A DNA stretch of 64,000 nt from Mesostigma viride (Eukaryota > Streptophyta > Mesostigmatophyceae > Mesostigmatales > Mesostigmataceae): positions 4,883,275-4,947,274 of the forward strand of contig RPFO01000076.1 of the NCBI GenBank assembly GCA_009746045.1, given 5' to 3'. The first letter of the stretch is position 1; each line of letters starts with the position of its first letter. Shown one piece after another: positions 10,411-21,774 of the stretch. The position numbers were made by a program, and so were the translations under genes. Under the pieces are notes generated by a model, which did not search any database, was not told where the DNA came from, and worked only from the letters and a program-made list of their open reading frames with translations.

Positions 10411-11884
10411 GGCCCTCCTATACTACCGAGGAAGCCCTCGGTCGGGCCTAGAGCCCTAAGATGGAACACAGGGCTATAGAAGCGTTCATGAGCTGGTCCC
10501 GCCAGGCCTTAAGCTTCGGCCTATATGATTTCAGGCATCCGCCCTGGGTTACACCAGTTTCATGAACAATCCTATACCCGTTCCTTGAGAGCAGCTTATA
10601 TCCGCTCAACATTCATAGAGGGTGGATCCGGCAAGCCTATAGTAGTAGCCGTTGATCGTGCCGGTCCATTTGGTGGATTGAAGACATCCGTTGTGATGCC
10701 AGGCGACTGTGAGGCAGGTAGTCCTGGCCGCTGCTGGGATGTCTGGCCATGCGCCAGACTAGCTTGATCAGGTACTTGACGTTTATGCCGAAATCGTGAC
10801 GATACGTATCAAAGTTGCTTGGGGTTGTTGTCGTCTGAATTGTCGACTGAATCAGGAGAAGCCGTACGTGAACCGGTGGCTGTGTTGCTAGCTAGCGCAT
10901 GCAGCTCGGTCATATCGGAGAAGAACCGCATGTTGATGGTGCAGTCAGACCACACATCGCTGAATTGATGACTTGATGTAGCGTCCCGTGTTCGGCGACT
11001 GGGAAATCAGCGTTCAGCGACGAAGAGTGCGTGATGGGCGCCACTCAAACCTGCAAGATCGTGTGCATGGGTTGGTTGCGCTTGTGGTCGTGCAGAAGCA
11101 TGGCATATACAAACAAAAGTCAGGCTGACTCTCGGGGTGGCGAGAAGCCGGCCCCAAGAGAAAGAAGGGAGACAGCAACTGCATGACTAAAACAACTTAG
11201 ACCATGCACAGCTGAAAAAGACAATAAGACTCCACATATAGTAACCTCTGGAATGATGCCAACTGCTGAGGGCAGCCATCGCTGGCCAGCAGCCGTGCAG
11301 GGAAAAGGAAAAGACAACTAGTACCAGACAGATATGTCAAGTACTATATTCTGACACCTGAACTGGCCCTTCACTTGCTGTCGTTTCATCATAACCTTGT
11401 CAGACTCCTCCCCCCCCTAAATGGATCTGGAGACAGTACTATGATGTTGACAGATTTGTCGCGCCTACGTGACACACTAGGGATTAGTCAATCAGACAAA
11501 TGTGGCAATGCGATATTAGTATATAGGCATTAGCAGCAATACCTAAGTTGCGGCAAGCCATTGTGCATGTCACACGAAGGATCCTCGACTTCACGGCCAA
11601 ACACAACATTGAGCAGAGGCTGCCACGGCTATAAAAAGGAAACGGGGGTGTGGTCGGCACTGAGCAATTAATGGTAGGCAGACATGACAAGTGGTGAGTC
11701 AGTGTCAGACCTCCCGGCCACAGCATTTCGGAATGGTTGCCGACTATGCGGCATACCTACATGCCCGGCCTTAGCCTGGCAGCATATCCTGCCAGGGAAA
11801 AAGGGAACAGGTTGGTTCGTTCCAAAAGAAAGGTTGGCTGAGTATCAAACCGCAATGCAAAGCTAGGGGTCCACATGATCATGT
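10411..11884. other. Intergenic, no supported gene
   Basis: An 80-codon frame at 10,525-10,767 has no recognisable motif. A TATA-like CTATAAAAAGG at about 11,629 is followed by a 60-codon frame at 11,684-11,866 without motif support. I see no clear repeats or element ends. Confidence 0.35.
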
Positions 11885-12923
11885 TCAATAGGTTGCCGAC
11901 GTGTCACCGGGCGTGTCTGCTCCTCTCCTCAACTTCAGGTAGTTGCGCTTCATGTGACCGATCTCCTGACAATAGAAGCACCGCATGTGCCAGCTGCGAT
12001 TGTTGAGTAGAGCATTGACCTGGGAGTCATTCTGCGCGTCGCCGATCTCGTTCTCATCTTGCTCCTCCTCGGCTGGGGATTCCTCCGCGGGGTCGCCTTC
12101 GTCTGCAGGATTCGACGCATCAGTACCGCGCCGCGTCGAGCGTGCAGTCCTACTAGCCATGTGGTCGTCGGCTGCAGTGAGGAGATATGCTTTGACCTTG
12201 GACACGTCCCACAGATGCCACGGGGTGTCTGCGAACTTCTTCCTAGCCTCCAGCTGCAGATCAGGGTGGATGGCCTCCATGAGGCGAATCTTGTACTCGT
12301 GGCCCGACACATCCAATAGGCGATTCGCCATCTCGTCAATTTCCACCTCAAACTCGCGGTAGGGCATGTCACCCTGTCGGAATGCGCCAAAGGCAAGGCG
12401 CTCCTGGAACTCAGCGTCTGGTGGGACGAGCTTCTGCTGAATTCGTTCCATCAGCTCGTGGATATCCTTGGGGTAGGACTGTGACGCGATGCTATCGCAG
12501 TGAAGCAGTCGTGTAACTGAGATGTCCAATGATGGCCTGGATGATGATCAAGTCGATCAAGTCCTCGGTGGACAGATCCCAGTTGTGGTAGTTCGACCAG
12601 AATGTGATGGCCTTGTTCACATGCAGCCTAGCCCACTCCTGGATGTCTCGCGGCTTCATGCTCTTGTTTAGCTTGGGGATGTGCTTGAAGTCGGGCATGG
12701 GCGGCGCCTTGAAAAGTTTTTGCCGCCTGGGGCCGCTGAACTCCCGGGGCTCAGGCCACCCAAACGTGGGCGGCAGGAGAGTATGCTTGGACCGGTGTCC
12801 TACCATGGAGCTTCCTGCCTGCTGTCGCACTTGGGCGTAAAGTGGGTGATCGTAGCCCGGGTCATCTGCCGTGATGGTGCTAAAGTTCAGGTTCACGTCC
12901 GTGTCCCTGACTCGCCTACTCAT
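11885..12923 (-). pseudogene. Gypsy-type Gag remnant without pol
   Basis: A retrotransposon capsid protein, resembling the Gag of the decayed Gypsy at 56.6-57.9 kb (shared pattern AFGAF-x-QG followed by YRE, and a C-terminal zinc knuckle). It starts at a true ATG (12,923). A one-base shift near 12,500-12,535 divides it into two frames (12,923-12,492 and 12,529-11,885). The zinc knuckle near the C-terminus reads CFYC, then GH, but its last Cys is replaced by Tyr, so it probably no longer binds zinc. An acidic Glu/Asp-rich linker precedes it. No protease, RT or LTR is visible next to it, so it is an orphan gag fragment or the remains of a non-autonomous element. Confidence 0.7.
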
Positions 12924-13974
12924 GTTGGATCCTGCAGACTAAAGACGGCGCTGTCTGTGCGCGTGCTCCAGCTCTATTTGTTGCGATTTTGGGTGTGCTA
13001 GCCTATTAGGTGTTTAAGTGCAGCACTCGAGGCCGGTTGCCGGGGTCACGGGTCCCCACACCCCAACTACCCACGCGACCCTTAGACAAGTCCACACACA
13101 CACCACTCACACACACCTTTATAGCACTAAGTATTATTATTAGTCCTACCCTTGGATTGTGGTCAACTTATACGGCTAGTGTTAGGTCTAATGTTTTGTT
13201 TTATGAATCGTATAAGTTAAGGACCCTCAAAAGGGTTGCATGTACATCAAAATGCAATATATAGCTTGCTGGATGTATACGTCAAGCCCTAGTTGTTTGT
13301 ACCAAATATCCTCCTAGTCTTGCCCATCGGCAAGGCACAAGACACGTGCTAGTCTTGCCCATCGGCTGAAAGGGAAGGAAAATGCCACTATACCCCTTTT
13401 TGGTCCGTATCACAATAATATTGTGATACGGACCAAAAAGGGGTATAGTATTGTAATAATTACAAGGTATTGTAATAATTACAATATAAGATTTGTATAT
13501 GCAACCAACGGATTAAAAAAAAAGAAATGACATTTTTGTTCCAACCCATCGGTCAGAATTCTCACCTTGGACTGAGCCAGTTCTGCGGGGGTCGGCCCAG
13601 GACTATGAAAGGAAAAGAAAAGAAAGGTGCAGCCGGAAAAAAAATGCTAATCCGCGAAGTAAGAAAGCGGTTGTGCAAGAAAAAACGGAGATTCCGTCAC
13701 GGTTCCTCCATCGAGGGCCGTTAGGGTATTTACCGCTCCATAATGCATGGAAAACAAACGAAACGACGAAAGGAAGAAGCAGGAATGTAGACAGCCCTGA
13801 CTTTCGTCAGAGCAACCTTGCCGGCCAGCTACCTCGCGATTTCGTGTCCACCCGTCCTCTCGCCAGCAGGAGGGCCGCTTGGTTATTCGAGTCGGTGGCC
13901 GTAAGTTTGCTCAGTTGGACAAGGATTCTAAGTGAGCAAACTTTCGGCGCGCAACGCGCGGCTTGTTCAGGAAG
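12924..13974. other. Flank between gag remnant and Copia-1
   Basis: No supported gene. It holds a CA-rich stretch (13,085-13,125), an 18-base direct repeat (CTAGTCTTGCCCATCGGC at about 13,314 and 13,351) and the palindrome listed separately. Short open frames at 13,527-14,050 have no motifs. Confidence 0.4.
13387..13449. repeat. 63-bp near-perfect palindrome
   Basis: Two exact 31-bp arms meet around a single central base at 13,418. It is followed by a direct repeat containing TATTGTAATAATTACAA. Such a loop-free palindrome would extrude a cruciform; it may be a tiny foldback element. Confidence 0.85.
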
Positions 13975-13981
13975 TACAGCA

Positions 13982-14626
13982 GTTAGCATTTTGGGCAACC
14001 AATATGCTAAGTGGATGCAGTTTGGAAAGACCTTTCCAACGCCGTGCTGACCGCCTGAAACAGACAAGGGACAAGAAAGATATGAGGTCCCGAAGTCCTA
14101 GCCGTCCGTGGCCGACTGAGGTACAGTCCTCTGGTGTAGTGGACAGGACACGTGGCAGGCCGTGCCTGCGCAGGCTTAGCCTGACTATCACGTGACTGTG
14201 GTCCACGTAGACCAGAAGAGCAGCAGCCTGTGACTGGTGGACTACAGGAACTGGCACAGGTCTGCAAGGATACTAGGCCTTGCAGGCTTGTGACAGGTCC
14301 TGTACTTCCTAGGTTGCAGAGTCTAGGCAAATCCAGTTCGTCCTGGCTCTGCACTGATGCCAGTGGACGTTGAGGATTTGCTTGCCTGCCTGCACGTGCC
14401 TCGTCACGCCGATGGGAACGAGGAACAACGCAAAGGATATAGCTTGGTCATGGGGGATGACCAGCTATCTTGGCAAGCACGAACCGAGGCTCCCACATTG
14501 GACGTGGAACCGCTCACCGTGGTCGTGGCTTGGTGCACGGGTTAAAAGGTTGCTGCCTTGCAACTTTGGCTCATCCCGTTGTGTGGCGTGAGAGACCAGG
14601 AACTCACAGTTCTGGCTGTCGCTAAC
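13982..14626 (+). repeat. Copia-1 5' LTR
   Basis: 645-bp LTR with 6-bp inverted termini GTTAGC/GCTAAC rather than the common TG/CA. It is nearly identical to the 3' LTR. I did not find an obvious tRNA primer-binding site after it. Short frames inside are LTR sequence, not genes. Confidence 0.92.
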
Positions 14627-14658
14627 TCGTACTATTGCATTTCTGTTTGCAAGGTTTC

Positions 14659-15801
14659 ATGTCGGCCGAGGCTCGGGTTACACCTGAGTCATCTCCCAGG
14701 CGCGAAGCAGCTCCAGAGTTGCCGGCGCGCGAAGACGCATTCTTCCCCTACATCACCCGTCCAACGCTTCTACATTTGTGCAAGCGGCCCACGTTGCGAG
14801 GGGCCTTGCGGAAGGAGGTTGGGTCGCTGTGTTCGGTAACGCAGCAGGGCCGTCGGCAAACGACCCTGTGGTGATGAGGATTAGGGCGACGACGTCGCCA
14901 GGGGAAACAGGACGGGTCTGCACGGAGCGCCTCGTCGCCATTCGCGACGAAATTGCTTCGTTGATCTACAGTTAGAAGTTGCGTACCAGGGCGGGCACGT
15001 AACCATCCAGGCGCTGGACTTAGCGCGTGAAACGCTGGGCCAACTGGTGGCCATCTGTTTAGGTGGAACCAGATTGTATAATCACTGGGTGGCGACAAGC
15101 TCGCTGGGGGAGGGGACCGACGCGTCACATATCATACGGGACGCGCAGACGCGCGAGGCCGATAGCCCGTGGGATTCGGCCGAGGTGGTGGCTCAAACGT
15201 GTGAGCACCTGGTCAACATTCTGATCCAAGAGGCGCGTGGTCACGCCGATCACTGGGTGATCACTACGCGGCCGCCGGGATTTGGTCGACCTTGGACACT
15301 CCGAGGTTGCAGAGCAGGCCAGGGGCGACTGGGCCGACGGTGACAGTCATCACCGGTCGAGACGTCTCCGACGAGGAGTTCCACGATCAGTTCGTGGACC
15401 GGCCAACGGGAATCATAGCCCGCTCGTCACAACAGATTGACGAGGGTGACGGCACAAACGAGGGATACTCGGCCAGGCGCAGGGCAGAGTTAAACATCCC
15501 CTTTGAGCCGGAACACGATTTTGGGGAGATTGGTCGGGGCTCGCGGAACGACCGGCGAGGTGGTGGTAGTCGGTGGGTCAGGAATCTTCAGTGGTATCGC
15601 CGTGGCAGTGCGCCTAGACTGCCGGTAGAGCAGACAGCAGCCGGGAGGCCGGTGAGCCGTGTGCTAGGTCCTTACAACGCGGAGGAGGTCCGCTCAGTTC
15701 CACGCGTGGGGACACCGGTGGCACGCACAGCGCAGGAGCGTGAGGAGGAGGCCATAGCTGAGGAGCATCCAGCGGCTTCTTCCGGCAGCACCAGCGCTTG
15801 A
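14659..15801 (+). pseudogene. Copia-1 extra ORF upstream of gag (ORF-A)
   Basis: An additional element gene of about 380 codons before gag, with an ATG at 14,659. I do not recognise the fold. Homology to the matching ORF of Copia-2 (51,238-50,092) is clear along its length. Shared blocks are FFPY, then VARxLAExGWVAV, then SPGETGRV, then VAYQGxHxTxxxLDLARE, then LGEG and a C-terminal acidic tail, with conserved order and spacing. Three frameshifts (about 14,790, 14,975 and 15,300) break this copy. Conservation between two diverged copies implies selection on a protein. It has no zinc knuckle, membrane segment or protease motif. It could be a capsid-like or nucleic-acid-binding protein; this is a guess. 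Confidence 0.6.
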
Positions 15802-15853
15802 GCCTGTTTTCCTTGTCTATCGCCTGTTTTGTTTTGCCATCCCACTGTATATA

Positions 15854-17208
15854 ATGCCTCGTGGCAAACCGGGAGACGGCGACAAGGGCGAGATGGAGGC
15901 ACCGGCTGGAGCAAGCCAGGAGCCTCGGCAAGACAAGGAGCAGCTGGTGGGGGAGGCGATCCCAGCCAGCGAGGGCGATGGGGGAAAGAGACCAGGCAGC
16001 AAGAGACGGCACGAAGACTCGGTGGAGGAGGCGCGCAAGGCGCGGGCACTAGGAGCATCTGATGCAATAACGGTGGCGAATGGGCAACCTGCCGTGGAGA
16101 AGCGTAAGAGGGACACCTCCGCTGACGGCAATGGTAAGAGGCCTCACGTGGATGTGCTCTCCCCTGTGCTTGCTGGCCCAAGTGGCGTTGTTGCTGTGAC
16201 ACCCACTGTGGTGGAGCCGGTGAAGGCGCTGCCAGGGTCGAGACCTCACATGAGTGCAGTCACGCTTATGAATGGACAAAAGCCTCTTAACCCACCACTA
16301 GCACAGGAAGCCTAGACAAGTGGCTAGAGGACATGGAGCTGGTTGTGCTCTCCGTGGACCCCACTGTCAACCTAGTGCAAGTGTTTCACTCGTCCACGTG
16401 CAACAGGGACTCGTCAGAGCGTGTCAGGGAAAAGGCTAGGACTGGTGTCAAGGATAAGCTAACCTGGGCACAGTTCCTGGATGGGTTGAGGGAGGAGTTC
16501 TCTGACAAGGTTCTCAACCTCACCAACTACTATAAACATCAGTATGACACCTTTGAGATAGTGGGTCCTGTGGCAGAGGAATGGGCTAGGCTCAACCGTA
16601 TCAGGACAAGGGGGCCAAGTATGGCTTCCTGGTCACAGATAGGGCCTTGGCAGACTATTTCCTGGACCGTATGGGTTTGAGTGTGGATGGGAGGAACAGT
16701 GCCCGCATGTTTCTTAACCAGACTGATGGCTCCTTGCGTGCTCTGGAGCTTGTAATCCTCAGCATAAGGAAGCCAGATCCTGCCTGCAAAGCTATCCAGT
16801 CCCATGGCAGCAATGCCACCTCCGCTGTGCAGGGCCAAGGTGATGTCCCCGGGTACCCAGCCCGTGATGGGGCAAGGCCCAACAAGCGTAAGCGCTTCAG
16901 GCGCCAGAGGCAGGGGGCTCAGGGTGGCAAGGGTGCAGGTTCCCAAGGAGGGGTTGGGAGCCAGCAAGCTGGTGGTCAGCAGGGTAAGGGTGGCCAAGGG
17001 CAAGGCAAGGGCCAAGCTCAAGGCAACCAGGGCAAGCAGGGTGGACAGTCTCAGGGAGGCCAGGGAAGCCTGGCAAGGGTGGGGCTGGGTCTGGGAAGAA
17101 GGGTGGAGCATGCTTTGTGTGTGGCAAGGAAGGTCACTGGCGTCGTGAGTGTCCTGACAGGAAGGCCAAGCCTGCTGGGGCAGGGGGCCAGTCGGGCAGC
17201 AGTGACTA
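15854..17208 (+). pseudogene. Copia-1 gag with zinc knuckle
   Basis: Gag polyprotein region. The N-terminal part (from ATG 15,854) is a charged Lys/Glu/Gly-rich arm. A capsid-like helical region follows (16,320-16,800, with LDKWLEDMEL, then FSDKVLNLTNYY and DRMGLSVDGRN), then a long Gly/Gln/Lys-rich linker, then a CCHC zinc knuckle (CFVCGKEGHWRREC, about 17,115-17,156). Frameshifts occur near 16,310, 16,610 and 17,080, so capsid and knuckle lie in different frames. The Copia-2 gag matches along the whole length. The repetitive linker, rich in GGN codons, is probably prone to indels. Confidence 0.8.
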
Positions 17209-17242
17209 GCTACATCATCCCCTGTAAATAGTCAATCACCCC

Positions 17243-18570
17243 TTGGGGAAGGTGTGTTGGATGTACATAAGGATGGGGGTGTGCCCCTTGTGCAGCACCA
17301 AGGGTGTAAAGATGTTGTTCTTCCACTGGATTGCAATAACAATGCTGCAGCTGAATTCCCTATGCCTCATGCAGGTGGTGGGTCTCCAGCAGGTGCTGGC
17401 CTGGAGGGCCAAGGACCTTGCTGGAAGGGCCTGGAGCGGTCCAGGGAGCAGGACCTGGCTTGGGGAGTCAGGATGGCCTGCAGGAAGCCCTGGAACCTCA
17501 GGAGTGGATCATGTGTCCCCACACACGGTTCAGACGTCTCGCCAGGTCAGTACTGACAGAGTGCTGAGCTATGCTGAGGCTGGCCATAGATTGCATCATA
17601 TGTTTGGGCATTCTGGGCAGGCAGCAATGTTTGCTTGGAAGCTAGGTAGGGAGCCTTTGTGGGAGGCATGCCAGGCTGCTGCTGAGAACTGTGGTTGCCA
17701 GGAGAATGCTGTTCACCCACCTCAGTCCCATGCTAGGGAGCCTGCTAGGGAGCGTGGCGACATCCAGATGGATATCCAGCATATCAGGGGCTTGTATATA
17801 TTGGTGGCAGTGGACAGGTTCAGCAGATATAGGCTGATAGACGTTCTGCCTGGTATGCAGGAGCACCACTTGTTGTTGGGTATGAAGGCCCTGATCCCAG
17901 GCTTTGGGGTGTGCAAGAGTGTGCAGGCAGACTTGCAGTTTGACTGTTTGCTCAAGCATCAGGACCAGCTGCCTTGTAAGCTGGTAGTAGTCCCCAGGGA
18001 GAGTCATGGGCAGCAAGGGGCTGTAGAGAGATCCATACGTGAAGTGAAGACAGTGGTGCTAGCAGCAGAGTCAGTGCCACTTGTGGCATCTGCCTTAGAG
18101 AGGGCAGCCTGGTGTAAGGGGATAGAAGAGCAGCTGAACCACAGGGTTAACTATTACTTTGATGGTGTGGCTGTCTCTCCCCTGGCCCTGCAGTATAGCT
18201 TGTTACCTGAGAACGTGGTGCAGGCCAGTCTTAGGAAGGCAGATAGGTTATTTGCCCAGCTGAGACGTAAGGACAAGAACTGGAATGTGCTGAGGCCTCA
18301 GGTGGGGCTGAAGGTCAGGATGTGGAAGGAACCATCTATTCCAGGCAAGCGGGGGAAGTGGCAGGATGGGGTTGTCACTCGTGTGGAAGAAGCTAACAGA
18401 TCTTGCCTGGTGGCTTTGGAAAAGGATCCAAGGCACGTGTACAGGTTGTCCTGGGCTCATGTCAAGGAAAGAAGGCCACATGCAATCTGGCCTGCAGACG
18501 GGCCAGGCCCTCCCAGCTGGGTTGAGGAGCCAGGCCAGAGCCAGGCAGCAGCAGCTAACAATCCTCTGGT
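17243..18570 (+). pseudogene. Copia-1 integrase
   Basis: Integrase that would insert element cDNA. It contains a zinc-binding region (HHMFGHSG, then CGCQ), then the catalytic triad: first Asp in MDIQHIRGLY, second Asp in VQADLQFD, Glu in GAVERSIREVK. A C-terminal part with KPSIPGKRGKWQDG-like and YRLSWAHVKERRP blocks follows. Just upstream of the core a frame change separates the N-terminal segment that starts MLDVHKDGG (17,254) from the core frame. At about 18,570 the frame shifts again into the protease region. Compared with typical Copia pol, no protease precedes the integrase; it follows. Confidence 0.8.
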
Positions 18571-20773
18571 GTGGATGATGGTCTGTCCCTGCTGGAAGAT
18601 GACGAGCAGGAGGAGGCTGCTGAAGCAACTGTCACAAGGCCAGAGGGGACGGGGCAGCCACCTAAGGCCCGGGGGCCTCTCATGGCGGACGTCATCCGAG
18701 CACTCATGCGCAGCAAACATGATCCCAAGGTATCCAAGCTCACGGGGTGGGGGTCGTGCTGGGCAGCTACAATGGAGGTAGATACCAACTCACAGGTGTC
18801 TGTCATCAGGGAAGAGGATGCTGTAGGCTTACAGATGTCCCATCCCAGTTGCCTTGCTGTGTCTGATTTCTCAGGAAAGGTGTCCATGAAGATCCTTGGG
18901 GAAGTGAGTGTGCCTATCTTAGGGGTGCCCACCACGTTCTGTGTGGTAGAGGGCTATAAGGGGCCTGCCATTCTGGGACAGAACTTCTTGTGCATGCCAG
19001 GGGTTACTTTGACCTCTGATGAGTTGGCACTAGAAGGCAGGGGCAGCCTCCCCCTTGAAAGATATCACTATTCCCAGGGTCTTGCAGTGGCGGTGAAGGC
19101 TGTTAGGAGTCAGCCAGCTGAGGGTCCTCAGAGTCAGGAGCCCATAGCTGAGGACTTGTTGATAATCCCAACCACCTTTGATCCAAGGCAGTTAGGGGTA
19201 AACAGGTACCAGATAGCTGCTCACAGTCCTATTCCCTGGCGCCAGCTAGTCGAGATGATGCAGAGCCCCAAGATGGCTAAGGCATGGACTCTTGGCTTTG
19301 TTGCTTCTGGGCATGAGTGGATAGTTTCCAACTGTGCAGAACCTGTGGATGAGCTGCCAGAAGTTCACCAGCTGCTCAGATTGATGTTTGTCCTCAAGCT
19401 CAAGGAGGTTGATGGTGTCCAGGTGCCACATGTCAGACCAGTTGTAACCGAGTATCATGGCACTGGCCAGTTGTTAGATGAGGAGCTCTATACTCCAGGG
19501 ATGCTGCATGACACGTGGAGGATTCTGCTGTGTATATTTCTGTCTTTTCTGGTTAAGGGTGTGCCCTATAGCTCTGTGCTGATTGATTTCAAGAGGGCTT
19601 TTCTCAAGGGTGACCAAGATCAGGCTAGGCAGACTTGGAGAGATATCCCTCCTTTCTTTGTGACTGTACCTGCTGTATGGAGAGCAGAGATAAAGGCCAG
19701 GTACCTGAGAATTCTGAAAGGGTTGGAAGGTCTCAGGTCCAGTCCCATTATCTGGAGAAAGAGCCTAGAGAAATTCTTGAAGAATACTTGTGGGTTCTGT
19801 GTCTCCAGTGGATCCCTGTTTGTTCCAAGGGTCCTACAATGGCCTTCCTGTCTTTGCCTCACTGCATGGTGATGACCTGCATCTCATAGGTCCACCAGAC
19901 TGGGTTGAGGCTGTCTTGGCTAAGATCCAGAAGCGGTTTGAGCTGGGTAAGATACAGCACATGGTGGAGAATGAGCCTATGGTCTTCTGTGGCATGCAGG
20001 CTACGTTGTTCCAAGCCAAGGGCTCGTGGTTCATCAGGATGGAGGGTGGTAAGGACTACCCACAGCAGATTGTAGATGCATTGCAGGAGCCCATCACGCA
20101 GGCTAGGTGTGCTACCATCAGGGGCATGCTGGCATGGCTTGCAAGTATATGTGCCCCTGACTTGCTGGTTCTGAGTCGACTTACTGATTCCCAGCTGGTT
20201 GAGGTGGGTGCTGAGAGTGTGGTGCAGGCTGTCATGATGTCTCCCCCTCTCATACTGGGTCCTGTGGATTTGTACAAGCCCCTTGACATGGTTCTCTATG
20301 TAGACAGTTCTATGGACAATAGGAAGGTCACAGAGGTCAGGGGCCGGGCAGCAGCATTAGTTACCCTGGAGCAAGATCACACCTCACTTGTTACCTGGTA
20401 CAGTCGGTTGCAGAACAGGGTTACACCCAGCAGTGATATTGCTGAGTGCAGGGCAATCTGTGAAGGGCTGCATACTGCTCTTTACTTGAGGGAGCTCTTC
20501 TACCAGCTATGTCAAGTGGCTTCCTGTAGGTTGCAGCTGCACACACTGGTGAGGACTGATAGCATGGGCATGGTGCAATTTGTGCACAGGCAGCTGGCCA
20601 GGAGCAGGGACCTTGACTACTTGTTGCTCAAGGAGATGTCCTACCTAGCTCACATTGAACATGTGCCTGGTGTGGACAACCCTGCAGATGCCCTCACCAA
20701 GCTGGAGGAGAAGGCGGAGAGGCAGTACCCCCTGCTCCGTGGGCTCATGGACCCCTTACACGGGCGGCCATAG
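18571..20773 (+). pseudogene. Copia-1 retropepsin-like domain, reverse transcriptase, RNase H
   Basis: The first frame (18,571 to about 19,790) begins with a retropepsin-like domain: EVDTNSQVSVI takes the place of the usual D-T/S-G-A loop and AILGQNFL is the second psi-loop. The reverse transcriptase begins near 19,230; motif A is LIDFKRAFLKG. A one-base shift near 19,790 passes the frame to 20,773, with the second catalytic motif as LHGDDLHL (HGDD instead of the usual YVDD). RNase H follows: LYVDSS, then SSDIAECRA, then RTDS, ending NPADALTKL. Domain assignment is firm for RT and RNase H (Copia type), good for the protease. The Asn in place of Gly in the active loop is shared with Copia-2. 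Confidence 0.82.
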
Positions 20774-21774
20774 AGACCAGGCCTTGCTTCAGCTTGGGTG
20801 CCCCCAGTGGGCTGCTTGACCAAAGTACCAAGTGGTGACTGGTGCTTACTGGTTGACAGCCGGTCCTTCAGGGTTAGGTACACCCTCCTGGACAGGAGTT
20901 GGTGTGGAATGTCACTCCTACCAGCTGAGAATCATGCCTGGCCCTCCCCATGGGGTTCAGAAGAGTCGCCAGGACTTAAGTCGACGCCTTTGGCCTCAAA
21001 CAGTTAGGCCATGCAAGGGCAACCCGAATGTTGGTTCTTACAGGTTGCTGTATATATGTTTTCTAGTGCTTGTTTCCAACCTGTTGCTAATAAAGAACCT
21101 GGTTGTGTGACCATGTGGAACATGGTTGCCAGGGGGCCACATTCTGGGTTATATAATGCTTGAATAAAACATAATCATGTCATGTCATTCTCATGTTGTT
21201 CCATGGTTGTAATGTTTCTCTTGTGTAAAGTTCCAGGTCACCTATAAACCTGGAGGTTGGGGTGGGGTTCAATTCCCCAGCAGAGCCACAGCCTGGCATG
21301 AGTGATTCCTGGGCTTAACACCCAGTGAAGACATGGGCTCCCCAAGGAGGCAGTATTTGTAGGTGCTACCTGTGTTCTTTGAGCAAAGGGAAAGGCTGGC
21401 CAAGGCGGGCGCCATAAGAACGGGCGCCTGTGATAACTGTGAAAGATCAGGAACTCACAATAGTACGTTCTTGGCATCCTGTAATCCCAGCCATTGGACT
21501 AGGTAATGTGCCTTGACTTTAAAGCACCAAGTTCCCAAGGAAAGGTTGGGAGCTGACCAAGGGGTCAGGGGATAACCTGGGGTGACCTCTGATTCACTGG
21601 CCAGTACACCTAGCCTGGTCCAAGGGCAGATATGTTGTTACCCAAAGGAGGCAGGAACCTGGGCCCTCAAAGGTCTGATCAACCTCAAGGGACCAAGCGG
21701 TCTGTGGCTGAGTGGGCACAAGCAAGGTTAGGCTTTTTCAAGCTGGTCCAGCTCCAAAAGAAGAAAGGGTTGGA
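20774..21774 (+). other. Copia-1 3' non-coding region and polypurine tract
   Basis: One kilobase without a supported ORF lies between RNase H and the 3' LTR; it is conserved in Copia-2 (24,395-25,385, reversed), so it probably has a cis role. It contains AATAAA-like motifs at about 21,090 and 21,165. The polypurine tract AAAAGAAGAAAGGG at 21,756-21,769 lies immediately before the LTR and would prime plus-strand synthesis. Confidence 0.65.

Noticed and set aside
14357-14591. Small frames within the Copia-1 LTRs (also at 22,149-22,383)
   Set aside because: They occur identically in both LTRs and have no motifs; LTR sequence only.
15614-16202. Minus-strand Pro/Ser-rich frames opposite Copia-1 gag
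   Set aside because: Composition mirrors the charged + strand coding sequence; no motif.
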